Shown: positions 1 to 6,119, counted from the stretch's first letter. The stretch is 9,605 bases of DNA from a bacterium (GCA_021781865.1 JAJXVZ010000020.1:1-9605), one strand, 5' to 3'. The notes: generated from the sequence alone by a model not told the origin. Numbers and translations: made by a program.

Positions 1-1
1 T

Positions 2-304
2 AAAGGTATCAATGTGAAGCGTGGGTTAAAAGCACAAGCCGAGATGAAATTATTCCCCAGCATGGCGCCGATCGGATATCTGAACAACAAGCGCAAGAGA
101 CGCATCGTGCTGAAGGATCGCAAGATCGCGCGAGAGCTAACGCAGAAAGCTCGGCTTCGGTCGTGCTTTCTACATCAAACGCCTACGCCAATACCGCACC
201 GACTTCGGAGTTGGACGGTCGGATATAAGTATGCTGACTTCTGTGCCTCCAGCAGGAATCGAACCTACATCAACGGCTTAGAAGTCCGTGGCTCTATCCA
301 TTGA
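2..304 (+). pseudogene. Serine recombinase fragment, probably degraded
   Basis: The frame is open to the left edge, so the beginning lies outside the window. Its first 40 or so residues match the Recombinase domain of large serine recombinases: a basic stretch (VKRGLKAQAEM), then the characteristic SMAPIGYLNN segment, then a basic hairpin and a VLKD step. In the family this part helps bind the attachment site and is followed by a helical segment and a zinc ribbon. Here resemblance stops near base 130-140, and the remaining frame is proline- and arginine-rich, unlike the family, and runs through a tRNA gene on the other strand before its stop. I see no continuation in the other plus frames. 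Seen: a partial domain and a nonsense tail. Inferred: a remnant of an integrated element, broken by deletion or frameshift. An alternative is an assembly join. Without the left part, intactness of the N-terminal catalytic domain is unknown. Confidence 0.5.
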
Positions 305-315
305 GCTATGGAGGC
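244..315 (-). tRNA. tRNA-Arg (anticodon TCT)
   Basis: The minus strand folds into a full cloverleaf. The acceptor is GCCTCCA pairing perfectly with TGGAGGC, the D stem is GCTC/GAGC, the anticodon loop is CTTCTAA and the T arm is GTAGG-TTCGATT-CCTGC with one U.G pair. The anticodon TCT lies at 282-280 and reads AGA/AGG as arginine. The anticodon stem ACGGA/GCCGT has four good pairs and an A.G mismatch next to the loop, where a paired base would be expected. The discriminator is A and the next bases are CAG, so CCA is not encoded and must be added by nucleotidyltransferase. It follows the last gene of the pil operon by 20 bases on the same strand. Confidence 0.93.
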
Positions 316-335
316 GGTATTTCTACCCTAGCGCA

Positions 336-644
336 TTATTGCGAAGGGTCAACGAAAGTATACGCGCCTGTTATGTATTTCGTCTCTTCTGTGGCGCGGG
401 AAGCGAAAGTAGCACGAATGGAGTCAAGTGTTGACTGATTGAAGATCGGTTGAGTTTCGACTGTGGTAGTGCCAATGGCACCACCATTTACTACGGTATC
501 GAATACCCACGCGTTCCACACAATAATGCCCATAAGTGCAATGGCCGAAAATATAAGTAACGTTAACCAATCACGTACAGGATCTCGACGTGTGTGGCCA
601 CTAATACGTTTTAATAATGATCTAATGTCGATGTGTACATTCAT
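336..644 (-). CDS. Small one-helix protein at the end of the pil operon (pilP position)
   Basis: A 102-residue protein with a basic cytoplasmic N-terminus (about 1-24, several Arg/Lys), one strong membrane helix at about 27-50, and about 50 residues outside the membrane rich in Thr, Ser and Ala. Its ATG overlaps the pilO stop as ATGA, so translation is probably coupled to pilO. In proteobacterial clusters this place is held by pilP, a lipoprotein linking PilNO to the secretin. This protein has no lipobox and is too short for a PilP HR domain, so I do not call it PilP. In an organism without an outer membrane a secretin link would not be needed. It may be an extra small subunit of the pilus platform; this comes from position and topology only. 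I do not recognise the family. Confidence 0.75.
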   Translation of the reverse strand: MNVHIDIRSLLKRISGHTRRDPVRDWLTLLIFSAIALMGIIVWNAWVFDTVVNGGAIGTTTVETQPIFNQSTLDSIRATFASRATEETKYITGAYTFVDPSQ

Positions 645-1171
645 GGCGTGCTCGTGGCTATACCCACGGATATCGAACCGACAACGAGATTAAGGTTGGC
701 ATGCCACATATTCTTAGCGTCTTGCTCGAGTGAGAGTGCCGATATTGAAAGATCATATGGCATGTATTCAATCGCACCAATCGTGCGCATGACCGAATCG
801 AATGTTCCCTTGATAGTAAGAGCTGTTTTAAGTTCTGCTTGCATACCGATACCGCTCATTGAGACGGAAAGAATGCTTGTAGTGGCATTGAGCACCTTTG
901 CTTGCGTTTGCAGTGCATCAATAAAAGAGACTACTCCGGTTTCTGGAATAAAATAGCTCTGTATGTTTGTCTCGTCATTTGCAATCTCGGTAAGAGATGC
1001 GCGAGTAGAAGCGATGCGGCTTTCAGTGCCAGTTTTTGCGATAATCTGCTTCTCTGTATTTGCCACGGTAACACTCTCAGCTGCAACGTAGTTATACAGA
1101 GCCCCGTAACCAATCATTATAGCGATGCAAACGGAACCAGCGAGTATGACATTGGTGAGAGGTGATTTCAT
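641..1171 (-). CDS. pilO: Type IV pilus inner-membrane protein PilO-like
   Basis: The 176-residue product has a short cytoplasmic tail, one membrane helix at about 7-29, a Thr/Glu/Ala-rich stretch at about 30-70 that fits the coiled coil of PilO, and a C-terminal alpha/beta domain at about 75-165 containing the FIPETG..SFIDALQTQA segment usual before the ferredoxin-like fold. PilO pairs with PilN to form the alignment platform between the cytoplasmic PilM/PilC parts and the pilus. The reading frame is open a further 30 codons upstream, but the ATG at 1171 overlaps the pilN stop as ATGA, puts the helix at the N-terminus as expected and has no competitor with a better context. PilO diverges strongly in sequence, so the call rests on topology, length and gene order. 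Confidence 0.82.
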   Translation of the reverse strand: MKSPLTNVILAGSVCIAIMIGYGALYNYVAAESVTVANTEKQIIAKTGTESRIASTRASLTEIANDETNIQSYFIPETGVVSFIDALQTQAKVLNATTSILSVSMSGIGMQAELKTALTIKGTFDSVMRTIGAIEYMPYDLSISALSLEQDAKNMWHANLNLVVGSISVGIATSTP

Positions 1172-1722
1172 GGCGCAAGAGTTACAGTAATCGTAAACAT
1201 GATGTTGGCATCCATTGCGTAAGTTGAAACTGGTAATGTCGCGGAGGTAGCGAACGACCATCCTTGAAGGGCCAGCTGGTAATTGCGCAATACGTCGCGA
1301 GTCGCTGCCGTGCCAGAGATGGCGAGTGTCCCCTGAGTTCCCGCTGTAGCTGGAGTATATGTAAAACCAGAAAGCGTGATGCCAGGCCGTGATATAGCAA
1401 GTACCGAACGGATAATAGCGCTTGCTGATGGCGCATTCGCGAGTGCGGTTAGAGTGGCTGCATCGCTGGTAAGCGCCGCGAGACGTACGAAAAGTCCAGA
1501 GTTACTCGATGAGGCAAGTGTCTCTTCTATACTGGTAAGACGCGCCTCTTCCGTATGTGCACTATTCACAAGAAACAGATAGGTTGGCACGAGTAATAAC
1601 GTGGCAGAAAATGTAAGCGCACTAAGAAGTATCGCGCCAATGGCACCGAGACGCAGAAAATAATCACGTGACAGTGCTCTTTGACGCTTCAGAGGAAGTA
1701 AGTTGGTAAGCTCGTTATGCAT
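1168..1722 (-). CDS. pilN: Type IV pilus assembly protein PilN-like
   Basis: The 184-residue product starts with a short cytoplasmic segment ending in TNLLPLKRQR, which matches the conserved NLLP motif of PilN that binds a groove in PilM. One membrane helix at about 24-52 is followed by a heptad-like Glu/Leu region (about 55-80) and a beta-rich C-terminal domain, as in PilN's ferredoxin-like fold. The ATG at 1722 overlaps the end of pilM by 8 bases. A GTG seven codons earlier (1743) is also in frame, but it would lengthen the overlap to 29 bases and move the NLLP motif away from the terminus. The gene sits between pilM and pilO in the standard order. Confidence 0.85.
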   Translation of the reverse strand: MHNELTNLLPLKRQRALSRDYFLRLGAIGAILLSALTFSATLLLVPTYLFLVNSAHTEEARLTSIEETLASSSNSGLFVRLAALTSDAATLTALANAPSASAIIRSVLAISRPGITLSGFTYTPATAGTQGTLAISGTAATRDVLRNYQLALQGWSFATSATLPVSTYAMDANIMFTITVTLAP

Positions 1723-2815
1723 AATAGGGTTGTACTGTGTCACGAAGCGCGAGACCTATCGCTGTCGCATAAGCAAGCGACTCGGTGTAATCAAGCTCGG
1801 GAATCCATGTATTACGTGACGCGAGATTGGTGAACACATCACCGGTTATGACTGGAACTCTAAGTGACCCCTCAAGGTATTCCGGAAACCCTCTCACTGA
1901 AGCGTTGCCTCCAGCAAGAATGGCGTGAGACACCGGTTCATGCGCCCCGGAGGAAGTCGCTTTTTTCTGCCAGTAGTCGAGACGTGTGGCTATTTCATCG
2001 CGAATTGCAGAGACTGTTGAGAGCATTGCGGCAAGATACTCTTCATTTCCAGGCGCAGGCACAATACCGCGCTCGGCCTTTATTTTACGCGCCTCGATCT
2101 CCGTCACACCAAAATATTTCTGTACCGCGAGGGTCAGAGCATGGCCGCCAATACTGATTGTTGTCGCAAAACGCGGTATCCGATTCATAACGACAGCGAT
2201 TTTTGTTGTCGTCTTCCCCACGTCAATAATGAGTGCCGTAGACGCGTCACCTTCGGGTAGAAGCGCACGTGCCATGGCGAATGGCTCGTCTTCTAGCGAG
2301 CGTATGTCGATATTCGCCTGATCAAATACCGAGAGCGTTTCCTCGACAACACGTCGCGCGAAACCAACACCCGCAACGAGTGCCTCGCCCCGCCTATTCT
2401 GTCCAACACCGACAATATCAAACGCAGTCTCTAAGGGAGGTAATGGTACAAGCTCATCGAGATGTTGTTCAACCGCGATACGCCATTCCTTCTTTTTCGT
2501 GCCCTCAACCGTTGCCTCAAACAGATATGATTTTGATTCTGGCAATGCCACATTGGCTGCAGAAACGCCCGTAGTATGAGCGGCAGCAATGAGGGCCGCT
2601 ACAATCGTCGGGTGATCGACTATTTCACCATCGACAAATGCACTCGGGGGAATATTCGATTGAACGTGGTGAGAGAGAATAAGGCCATTCACGGTCTTCA
2701 TTAAACGCACTGCCTTGACTCCACTTGTGGAAAGATCGATTCCAGAAAGTGGAGGCGCTATATACTGTGGCGGCGCGAATGCGGCACGCAATCGTTCACT
2801 AAAAACAAAAGCCAT
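1715..2815 (-). CDS. pilM: Type IV pilus assembly ATPase-like protein PilM
   Basis: PilM is the cytoplasmic actin-fold protein that binds nucleotide and the N-terminus of PilN, linking the pilus platform to the motor. The 366-residue product is close to the usual 350-370. It shows the phosphate-1 motif GIDLSTSGVKAV (about 25-36), the phosphate-2 motif ALIIDVGKTTTKIAVV (about 194-209) and the adenosine motif AILAGGNASVRGF (about 298-310). Helices between about 225 and 250 (TEIEARKIK) match the FtsA/PilM insertion. The frame is open another 53 codons upstream, but that part overlaps the previous gene and has no family resemblance. The ATG at 2815 is preceded six bases upstream by TATACT, so a leaderless start is likely. 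This is the first pil gene of the operon and may have its own promoter. Confidence 0.93.
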   Translation of the reverse strand: MAFVFSERLRAAFAPPQYIAPPLSGIDLSTSGVKAVRLMKTVNGLILSHHVQSNIPPSAFVDGEIVDHPTIVAALIAAAHTTGVSAANVALPESKSYLFEATVEGTKKKEWRIAVEQHLDELVPLPPLETAFDIVGVGQNRRGEALVAGVGFARRVVEETLSVFDQANIDIRSLEDEPFAMARALLPEGDASTALIIDVGKTTTKIAVVMNRIPRFATTISIGGHALTLAVQKYFGVTEIEARKIKAERGIVPAPGNEEYLAAMLSTVSAIRDEIATRLDYWQKKATSSGAHEPVSHAILAGGNASVRGFPEYLEGSLRVPVITGDVFTNLASRNTWIPELDYTESLAYATAIGLALRDTVQPYYA

Positions 2816-2821
2816 GCGTGC

Positions 2822-2827
2822 AGTATA
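2822..2827 (-). promoter_or_regulatory. -10-like element for pilM
   Basis: TATACT on the minus strand ends six bases before the pilM ATG, inside the 37-base gap after the tRNA-binding protein gene. No -35 match was found at 16-18 bases. It suggests that the pil genes can be transcribed apart from ruvX, from a start at or beside the ATG. Confidence 0.5.
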
Positions 2828-2852
2828 ACGCGCCGAAACGTGTAGATGCGCA

Positions 2853-3194
2853 TTAATGTGCACTTGTGCCGGGCGGTACTTCCCTATCGGGCGTAAGAAA
2901 CGCGAATGATTCTTTAGTGCCAACAGCAAAAAGCATCCCATCGCTCTCAAGGCCGCGTATCGTGCGCGGTTCAAGATTCGTCACAAACGAAAGCTGACGC
3001 CCTACAAGTGCTGTAGGATCCGAAACATATGCGGCAATTCCAGAAACAATCTGACGTGGTCCAGTCTCTTCGCCGAAATTAACCATGAGTCGTAATAATT
3101 TTTCAGTCTCGGGAACACGTTCGGCACTTTGTATCGTACCTACCCTTACCTCGATCTTGCTGAACTCGTCGATTGAAATGCGCGGTTTATCCAT
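2853..3194 (-). CDS. tRNA-binding OB-fold protein (MetRS C-terminal / Trbp111 / CsaA type)
   Basis: A 113-residue stand-alone tRNA_bind domain. Seen in order: IEVRVGTI (about 14-21), the AERVPETEKLLRL segment (about 24-36), IVSGIA (about 49-54), VTNLEPRTIRG (about 71-81) and SDGMLFA (about 84-90). These are the signature strands of the OB fold found at the C-terminus of methionyl-tRNA synthetase, in Trbp111 and in CsaA, which binds the outside corner of tRNA. The length fits a free-standing form; whether it partners a MetRS lacking this domain cannot be seen. The frame is open 21 codons further upstream, but residues from the ATG at 3194 match the usual start. It overlaps the end of ruvX by 8 bases, so the two are probably co-translated. 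Confidence 0.88.
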   Translation of the reverse strand: MDKPRISIDEFSKIEVRVGTIQSAERVPETEKLLRLMVNFGEETGPRQIVSGIAAYVSDPTALVGRQLSFVTNLEPRTIRGLESDGMLFAVGTKESFAFLTPDREVPPGTSAH

Positions 3195-3600
3195 GGTGAG
3201 TACGTGAAAGGTAGCTGGTAAGAATAAGTGCGGCGGCCGCAGCGTCAACCGTAACATGACGCTTCATCGCGCGTGACTTTACTTCTTTCCCGGGTATACG
3301 GCGTGCCGCGGCGGTCGTAAGCACCTCTGATTCGAAGAAAACTGGAATACCTGCACGCTCGGTGAGTAGTAAGCTGAACACGCGTGCGTCCTTTGCGATC
3401 GGATTCTCCGCGCCCATGAAATTACGTGATTCCCCAATGACAATAGCACCGATGTTTTTTCCCGCGATAAGCACGCAAATCCTGTTAAGGGTTTGCGGCG
3501 TGTTTGGAATAACATCAAAAGGAAAACCCATTGTGCCAGCCTCGTCCGAGAGCGCGAGGCCGACTTTTTTTGTCCCGTAATCGATGCCGAGATATCGCAT
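3187..3600 (-). CDS. ruvX: Holliday junction resolvase-like protein RuvX (YqgF family)
   Basis: A 137-residue RNase H-fold protein, the usual length. The first strand holds the catalytic aspartate in GIDYGTKKVGLALSD (D7). A second acidic residue is in ESEVLTT (E92), at the place of the family's DERLTT, where the D is here S and the R is V. The third is D119 in VDAAAAALIL. IVIGESRNFMGAEN stands for the family's VVGLP..MDG segment. RuvX/YqgF is an essential nuclease linked to 16S rRNA 5' end maturation, and Holliday-junction activity has been proposed. The frame is open 17 codons upstream, but ATG at 3600 starts directly before the first strand and has TACACT six bases upstream. It is the first gene of the pil-containing operon. 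Confidence 0.92.
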   Translation of the reverse strand: MRYLGIDYGTKKVGLALSDEAGTMGFPFDVIPNTPQTLNRICVLIAGKNIGAIVIGESRNFMGAENPIAKDARVFSLLLTERAGIPVFFESEVLTTAAARRIPGKEVKSRAMKRHVTVDAAAAALILTSYLSRTHHG

Positions 3601-3606
3601 AGAACA

Positions 3607-3612
3607 AGTGTA
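3607..3612 (-). promoter_or_regulatory. -10-like element for ruvX
   Basis: TACACT on the minus strand ends six bases before the ruvX ATG. This spacing would place the transcript start at or next to the start codon. It matches the consensus at four of six positions, and no clear -35 hexamer is visible. It is supported mainly by recurring with the same spacing at other genes of this window. Confidence 0.4.
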
Positions 3613-3677
3613 GAGCATACGGCGTGCACGCGCCACAAACAAAAACATCAAGGTGCATCACAAATCATCCCTCTTGC

Positions 3678-3683
3678 TATACT
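3678..3683 (+). promoter_or_regulatory. Extended -10 for the DUF5652-like gene
   Basis: TGCTATACT (TG dinucleotide plus TATACT) ends eight bases before the ATG at 3692. The same nine-base string recurs before the gene at 7587. No -35 match is seen, which fits an extended -10 promoter. Confidence 0.6.
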
Positions 3684-3691
3684 TACAACAC

Positions 3692-3961
3692 ATGAACATA
3701 TTTTTCACTGCGCTCCATTCACCCATTACCCCAAGGCTTATTGAGCGTATAGCTCCACTTATTCTTGTGGTGGTACTCTGGACAGTTACTCTCAAAGGAT
3801 TTGCTTTATGGTATGCTGCGCGCGGCAGACAAAAGTGGTGGTTCATTGCGCTTCTTATATTAAACACGCTTGGTATTCTTGAAATCGTTTATCTCATCTG
3901 GTTCCGATTGCGGAACGAGGTAGAGGAAGTATCGTTATCAGAGCCGCCAACCGCCTCATAA
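3692..3961 (+). CDS. DUF5652-like two-helix membrane protein
   Basis: An 89-residue protein with two membrane helices at about 20-38 and 49-71. The segment from LKGFALWYAARGRQKWW through ALLILNTLGILEIVYLIWF is the hallmark of the DUF5652 family as I remember it, a small membrane protein frequent in Patescibacteria with no known function. The C-terminal 18 residues are acidic (EVEEVSLSE) and probably cytoplasmic. The frame is open 13 codons upstream, but that extension spans the TGCTATACT element, so the ATG at 3692 is preferred. tRNA-Ser begins six bases after the stop, so the two are likely on one transcript. The gene is divergent from ruvX. Confidence 0.85.
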   Translation: MNIFFTALHSPITPRLIERIAPLILVVVLWTVTLKGFALWYAARGRQKWWFIALLILNTLGILEIVYLIWFRLRNEVEEVSLSEPPTAS

Positions 3962-3967
3962 CGTTTT

Positions 3968-4052
3968 GGAGGAGTCGCATAGTGGTCTAGTGCAGCGGTC
4001 TTGAAAACCGCCGTGTCGAAAGGCACCGTGGGTTCGAATCCCACCTCCTCCG
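3968..4052 (+). tRNA. tRNA-Ser (anticodon TGA)
   Basis: An 85-base class II tRNA. The acceptor GGAGGAG pairs perfectly with CTCCTCC. The anticodon arm is GCGGT-CTTGAAA-ACCGC with anticodon TGA at 4002-4004, reading UCA and probably other UCN codons. The long variable arm GTGTC-GAAA-GGCAC, with a GNRA loop, is the serine identity element. The T arm is GTGGG-TTCGAAT-CCCAC. The discriminator is G and the next bases are CAG, so CCA is not encoded. It starts six bases after the stop of the DUF5652-like gene. Confidence 0.96.
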
Positions 4053-4150
4053 CAGTAGATAGAACAGACCCGAGAGTCTTATTCTAGGTCGTTATTACAT
4101 AATATAATTTATAAAAATCAGCCCCACCGCGCAAGGATTCAAACTTTCGG

Positions 4151-4156
4151 TAGAAT
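4151..4156 (+). promoter_or_regulatory. -10-like element for the sigma factor gene
   Basis: TAGAAT ends seven bases before the ATG at 4164. It matches five of six consensus bases. No -35 is evident at 16-18 bases. A separate exact TATAAT lies at 4103-4108 in an AT-rich stretch and could give a leadered transcript about 50 bases longer. Confidence 0.5.
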
Positions 4157-4163
4157 AGTGTGT

Positions 4164-4754
4164 ATGGAGGAAGATGGTGCCATTATTGAGCAGTCGAGGG
4201 ACAATCCACAGATATACGAGCGCGTCTACAAAAAGTACGCGGATAAAATATTCAACTATTTTTGGTACCGCACTGGCCACGATAAGCCTTTGTCCGAGGA
4301 CTTAATGCAAGAGACGTTTTTACGCGCGTTTCAACAGCGAGCGAAGTACCGAGCGAAAGGATACTCATATCTGACGTATCTCCTCACGATCGCGCATAAT
4401 TTGCTCATCGATCACTATCGCAAGTCTAAAAGTATTCCTGTCGAGGATATTCCGACAGATGCAGTGCCGTATGAGATTACCGATGAGCTTGTGAATAAAT
4501 CTGACGCGGAAGCACTTTGGCGCGCGTTGCAGACGCTGCCCCAAACAAACCGCGATGCGCTCCTCATGTTCTATCAGCAGGACATGTCAGTGACAGACAT
4601 CGCGAAAGTAATGAGTACGAGTGAAAATGCGGTCAAATTGAATCTGTCGCGTACACGCAGGAGACTGGCTGGTCACCCGTATCTGCAGGACATCGGGGAG
4701 TTCGAAGACACGAAGAAAAAATATACGAAACCGAGATTTCTTCGTCAGAAATAA
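4164..4754 (+). CDS. RNA polymerase sigma factor, ECF (sigma-70 family group IV) type
   Basis: A 196-residue sigma factor with only regions 2 and 4, which defines the ECF type. Region 2 covers about 19-90 and includes the core-binding and -10-recognising helices (SEDLMQETFLRAFQ and LTYLLTIAHNLLIDHYRK). Region 4 covers about 116-169 with LPQTNRDALLMFYQQDMSVTDI and the helix-turn-helix STSENAVKLNLSRTRRRL. A tail of about 27 basic residues follows. ECF factors direct polymerase to a small regulon, usually held off by an anti-sigma factor. No zinc-binding or other recognisable anti-sigma gene lies next to it. The next gene encodes a three-helix membrane protein without such a domain. A GTG two codons upstream (4158) is possible, but the ATG fits the promoter spacing better. 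Confidence 0.93.
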   Translation: MEEDGAIIEQSRDNPQIYERVYKKYADKIFNYFWYRTGHDKPLSEDLMQETFLRAFQQRAKYRAKGYSYLTYLLTIAHNLLIDHYRKSKSIPVEDIPTDAVPYEITDELVNKSDAEALWRALQTLPQTNRDALLMFYQQDMSVTDIAKVMSTSENAVKLNLSRTRRRLAGHPYLQDIGEFEDTKKKYTKPRFLRQK

Positions 4755-4789
4755 GGACGCAATTCTTGAAATATTTTAGGAGTTTGATT

Positions 4790-4797
4790 TATATTAT
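4790..4797 (+). promoter_or_regulatory. -10-like element for the 104-residue membrane protein gene
   Basis: The overlapping hexamers TATATT (4790-4795) and TATTAT (4792-4797) lie 10 and 8 bases before the ATG at 4806. A TTGAAA at 4766-4771 is 18 bases before the first of them and is a plausible -35, the best in the window. Confidence 0.5.
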
Positions 4798-4805
4798 CTT
4801 CTGTT

Positions 4806-5120
4806 ATGAGCCGAGAAACAGACCTAAATATAGAACGCGCTCCGCATATTCTCAGCACGTCTTCTAACTTGCTCGGATTTACGTTCCTGATTCTCACTTC
4901 CACCCGCATCGTCGGGCTACCAAGCGACAGCATTATTCCCAAGATAGCGGCTGGCTGCGTGGCCATCTTCGCCATCAGCTCGTTTCTGTCGTACCTATCT
5001 ATACTTTCCCGTTCGTCCAAGCGCAGTCGCAATTATGAAAACGCCGCGAGCTACATCTTCTTCTTGGGCCAACTCCTTCTTACTTGTGGTGCGATCCTTC
5101 TTTCTATAAATCTCATCTGA
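4806..5120 (+). CDS. Three-helix membrane protein of unknown function
   Basis: The 104-residue product begins with a short polar N-terminus (about 1-15) and has hydrophobic segments at about 17-36, 45-68 and 80-102. A basic loop (SRSSKRSRNYENA, about 68-80) between helices 2 and 3 predicts that loop to be cytoplasmic, with the N-terminus opposite or helix 1 partly buried. The segment ERAPHILSTSSNLLGFTFLI recalls small membrane proteins I have seen in unrelated bacteria, but I cannot name the family. An open frame on the opposite strand (4745-5032) is judged a shadow because only the plus-strand frame has coherent hydrophobic segments and a promoter. It lies 51 bases after the sigma factor gene and could be co-transcribed with it or use its own promoter. 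Confidence 0.72.
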   Translation: MSRETDLNIERAPHILSTSSNLLGFTFLILTSTRIVGLPSDSIIPKIAAGCVAIFAISSFLSYLSILSRSSKRSRNYENAASYIFFLGQLLLTCGAILLSINLI

Positions 5121-5220
5121 TGACACCTTTCGGTTGCTCAGCCGTTAAATACGGTGTAAGCAGTCAGATGGTCTGGTCGAGCCATTGGAGAATAGACGGT
5201 TATCTAGTAAGTAAAGAACA

Positions 5221-5310
5221 ATGCGAAATCTGATTCGAAGAGCAGAGCAATTTGTAAAATCGCTTCGGAAATTCATTCGTTCAACGTCCGATGCAGTTTG
5301 GTCTCGATGA
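5221..5310 (+). CDS. Possible 29-residue cationic amphipathic peptide
   Basis: A short ATG-to-TGA frame in the 275-base gap between the 104-residue membrane protein gene and hsp20. Its core, LIRRAEQFVKSLRKFIRS, has hydrophobic residues every three to four positions (L4, I5, A8, F11, V12, L15, F18, I19, then A25, V26), with Arg and Lys on the other faces and a net charge of about +6. This would form an amphipathic helix. No ribosome binding site and no clear -10 at the usual distance are seen. A short random frame can look like this by chance, so the gene is uncertain. If real it could be a membrane-binding or antimicrobial-like peptide; that is inference from composition only. Confidence 0.25.
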   Translation: MRNLIRRAEQFVKSLRKFIRSTSDAVWSR

Positions 5311-5334
5311 GACATACAGATCTCTCTGCTGTAT
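5301..5334 (+). other. Tandem hairpins upstream of hsp20
   Basis: Two adjacent inverted repeats: GTCTC-GAT-GAGAC (5301-5313) and ATACAG, nine-base loop, CTGTAT (5314-5334). They end 61 bases before the hsp20 ATG and are followed by AT-rich sequence without a T-run. They could be a 3' structure of the upstream transcript or part of an hsp20 leader. The rest of the gap 5121-5395 holds a further nested stem at 5123-5157 and nothing else recognisable. Confidence 0.3.
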
Positions 5335-5395
5335 CAATAATAATTCAGTTAAGTGAAAAAGGTCGGCATTAACAATCAAATAGCCAAATACCACT

Positions 5396-5902
5396 ATGAT
5401 CAACATCACCAAGAAAGATACTCAATCTCAAGAATTGACCCCGTATGAGGCGCGAGTCAGCCCCTTCTCCCTCATTAACAGATTCTTCGAAGACGACTTC
5501 CTTAATCCGTTCAACATGCTCTCGCCCAGTCTTTTCGACAATCGCAGGCTCGGCACAGTGAGTTCAGTTTTCCCGAAAGTAGATGTATCAGAGACAGAGA
5601 GTGAGATTAAAGTGGTCGCAAATATTCCTGGCATTGATCCGGACAAGGTCAACATCGAAGTCGGCGATGACTACCTCTCGCTCTCTGGTAAGGTTGAGAA
5701 TGAGGTGAGGCTTGAAAACAAGCAAGACAAAGTGTACCGCTATGAGCGCGAGTATGGGGAATTCCGCAGAGAGTTCGCGCTTCCTGCCCGAGTAAAAGCT
5801 AACTCAATCTTTGCGAAAGCAAAGAATGGCGTCCTCACTATCACGCTTCCAAAATCCGAAGAGGAAAAGAAGCATAAGGTCAGGGTTGAGATTGAGAAGT
5901 AG
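5396..5902 (+). CDS. Small heat-shock protein, Hsp20/alpha-crystallin family
   Basis: A 168-residue ATP-independent holdase chaperone that binds unfolding proteins in the cytoplasm. The N-terminal arm (about 1-57) is rich in Phe and holds the SLINRFFEDDFLNPF segment. The alpha-crystallin domain spans about 60-153, with IPGIDPDKVNIEV (about 77-89), LSLSGKVE, RYEREYGEFRREFALP (about 115-130) and the conserved A-x-x-x-N-G-V-L stretch KAKNGVLTITLP (about 141-152). A short basic C-terminal tail ends in VRVEI, which can serve as the I/V-x-I/V anchor that joins dimers into oligomers. Length is normal. No Shine-Dalgarno motif precedes the ATG, no CIRCE repeat is seen, and no convincing -10 lies at the 6-9 base spacing seen at other genes. 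Confidence 0.96.
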   Translation: MINITKKDTQSQELTPYEARVSPFSLINRFFEDDFLNPFNMLSPSLFDNRRLGTVSSVFPKVDVSETESEIKVVANIPGIDPDKVNIEVGDDYLSLSGKVENEVRLENKQDKVYRYEREYGEFRREFALPARVKANSIFAKAKNGVLTITLPKSEEEKKHKVRVEIEK

Positions 5903-6119
5903 CAGTCGTGCGTCGTCCGCCAACCTCCAGTCTACGGGGACGGCAGTACGATGAAACAGGTTATTACTGAGCCATACTGCGTAAAGACGAGTGTAGTTAG
6001 TGGAGACGTATTAACGGCACGATTCCAGTGACCGAATCATCGACCACACCGCTTATGCAAGGCGCGTATTAAGCAAAGAATGCAACAACTGGCCTTCCCC
6101 CATAATTTCGAATCACCAC

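Noticed and set aside
641..1261. Longer start for pilO adding 30 residues
   Set aside because: The extension overlaps pilN by over 90 bases and would bury the membrane helix behind a cysteine-rich segment unlike PilO; the ATGA overlap start is better.
1715..2974. Longer start for pilM adding 53 residues
   Set aside because: The added part lies over the tRNA-binding protein gene, has no family resemblance and would place the TATACT element inside the gene.
4103..4108. Exact TATAAT upstream of the sigma factor gene as its main promoter
   Set aside because: It lies in a very AT-rich stretch with no -35 at the right distance; the TAGAAT next to the start follows the spacing of the other genes. 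It is kept only as an alternative.
4095..4280. 61-codon open frame on the minus strand across the sigma gene start
   Set aside because: It overlaps the promoter and conserved N-terminal part of the sigma factor and ends in AT-rich noncoding sequence.
4745..5032. 95-codon open frame on the minus strand opposite the 104-residue membrane protein
   Set aside because: It has no coherent domain or hydrophobic pattern, no promoter-like element at the spacing seen elsewhere, and lies almost entirely over a plus-strand frame with three clear membrane segments.
5951..6031. 26-codon ATG frame after hsp20
   Set aside because: It has no start signal, no recognisable pattern and no supporting context; frames of this size are expected by chance.
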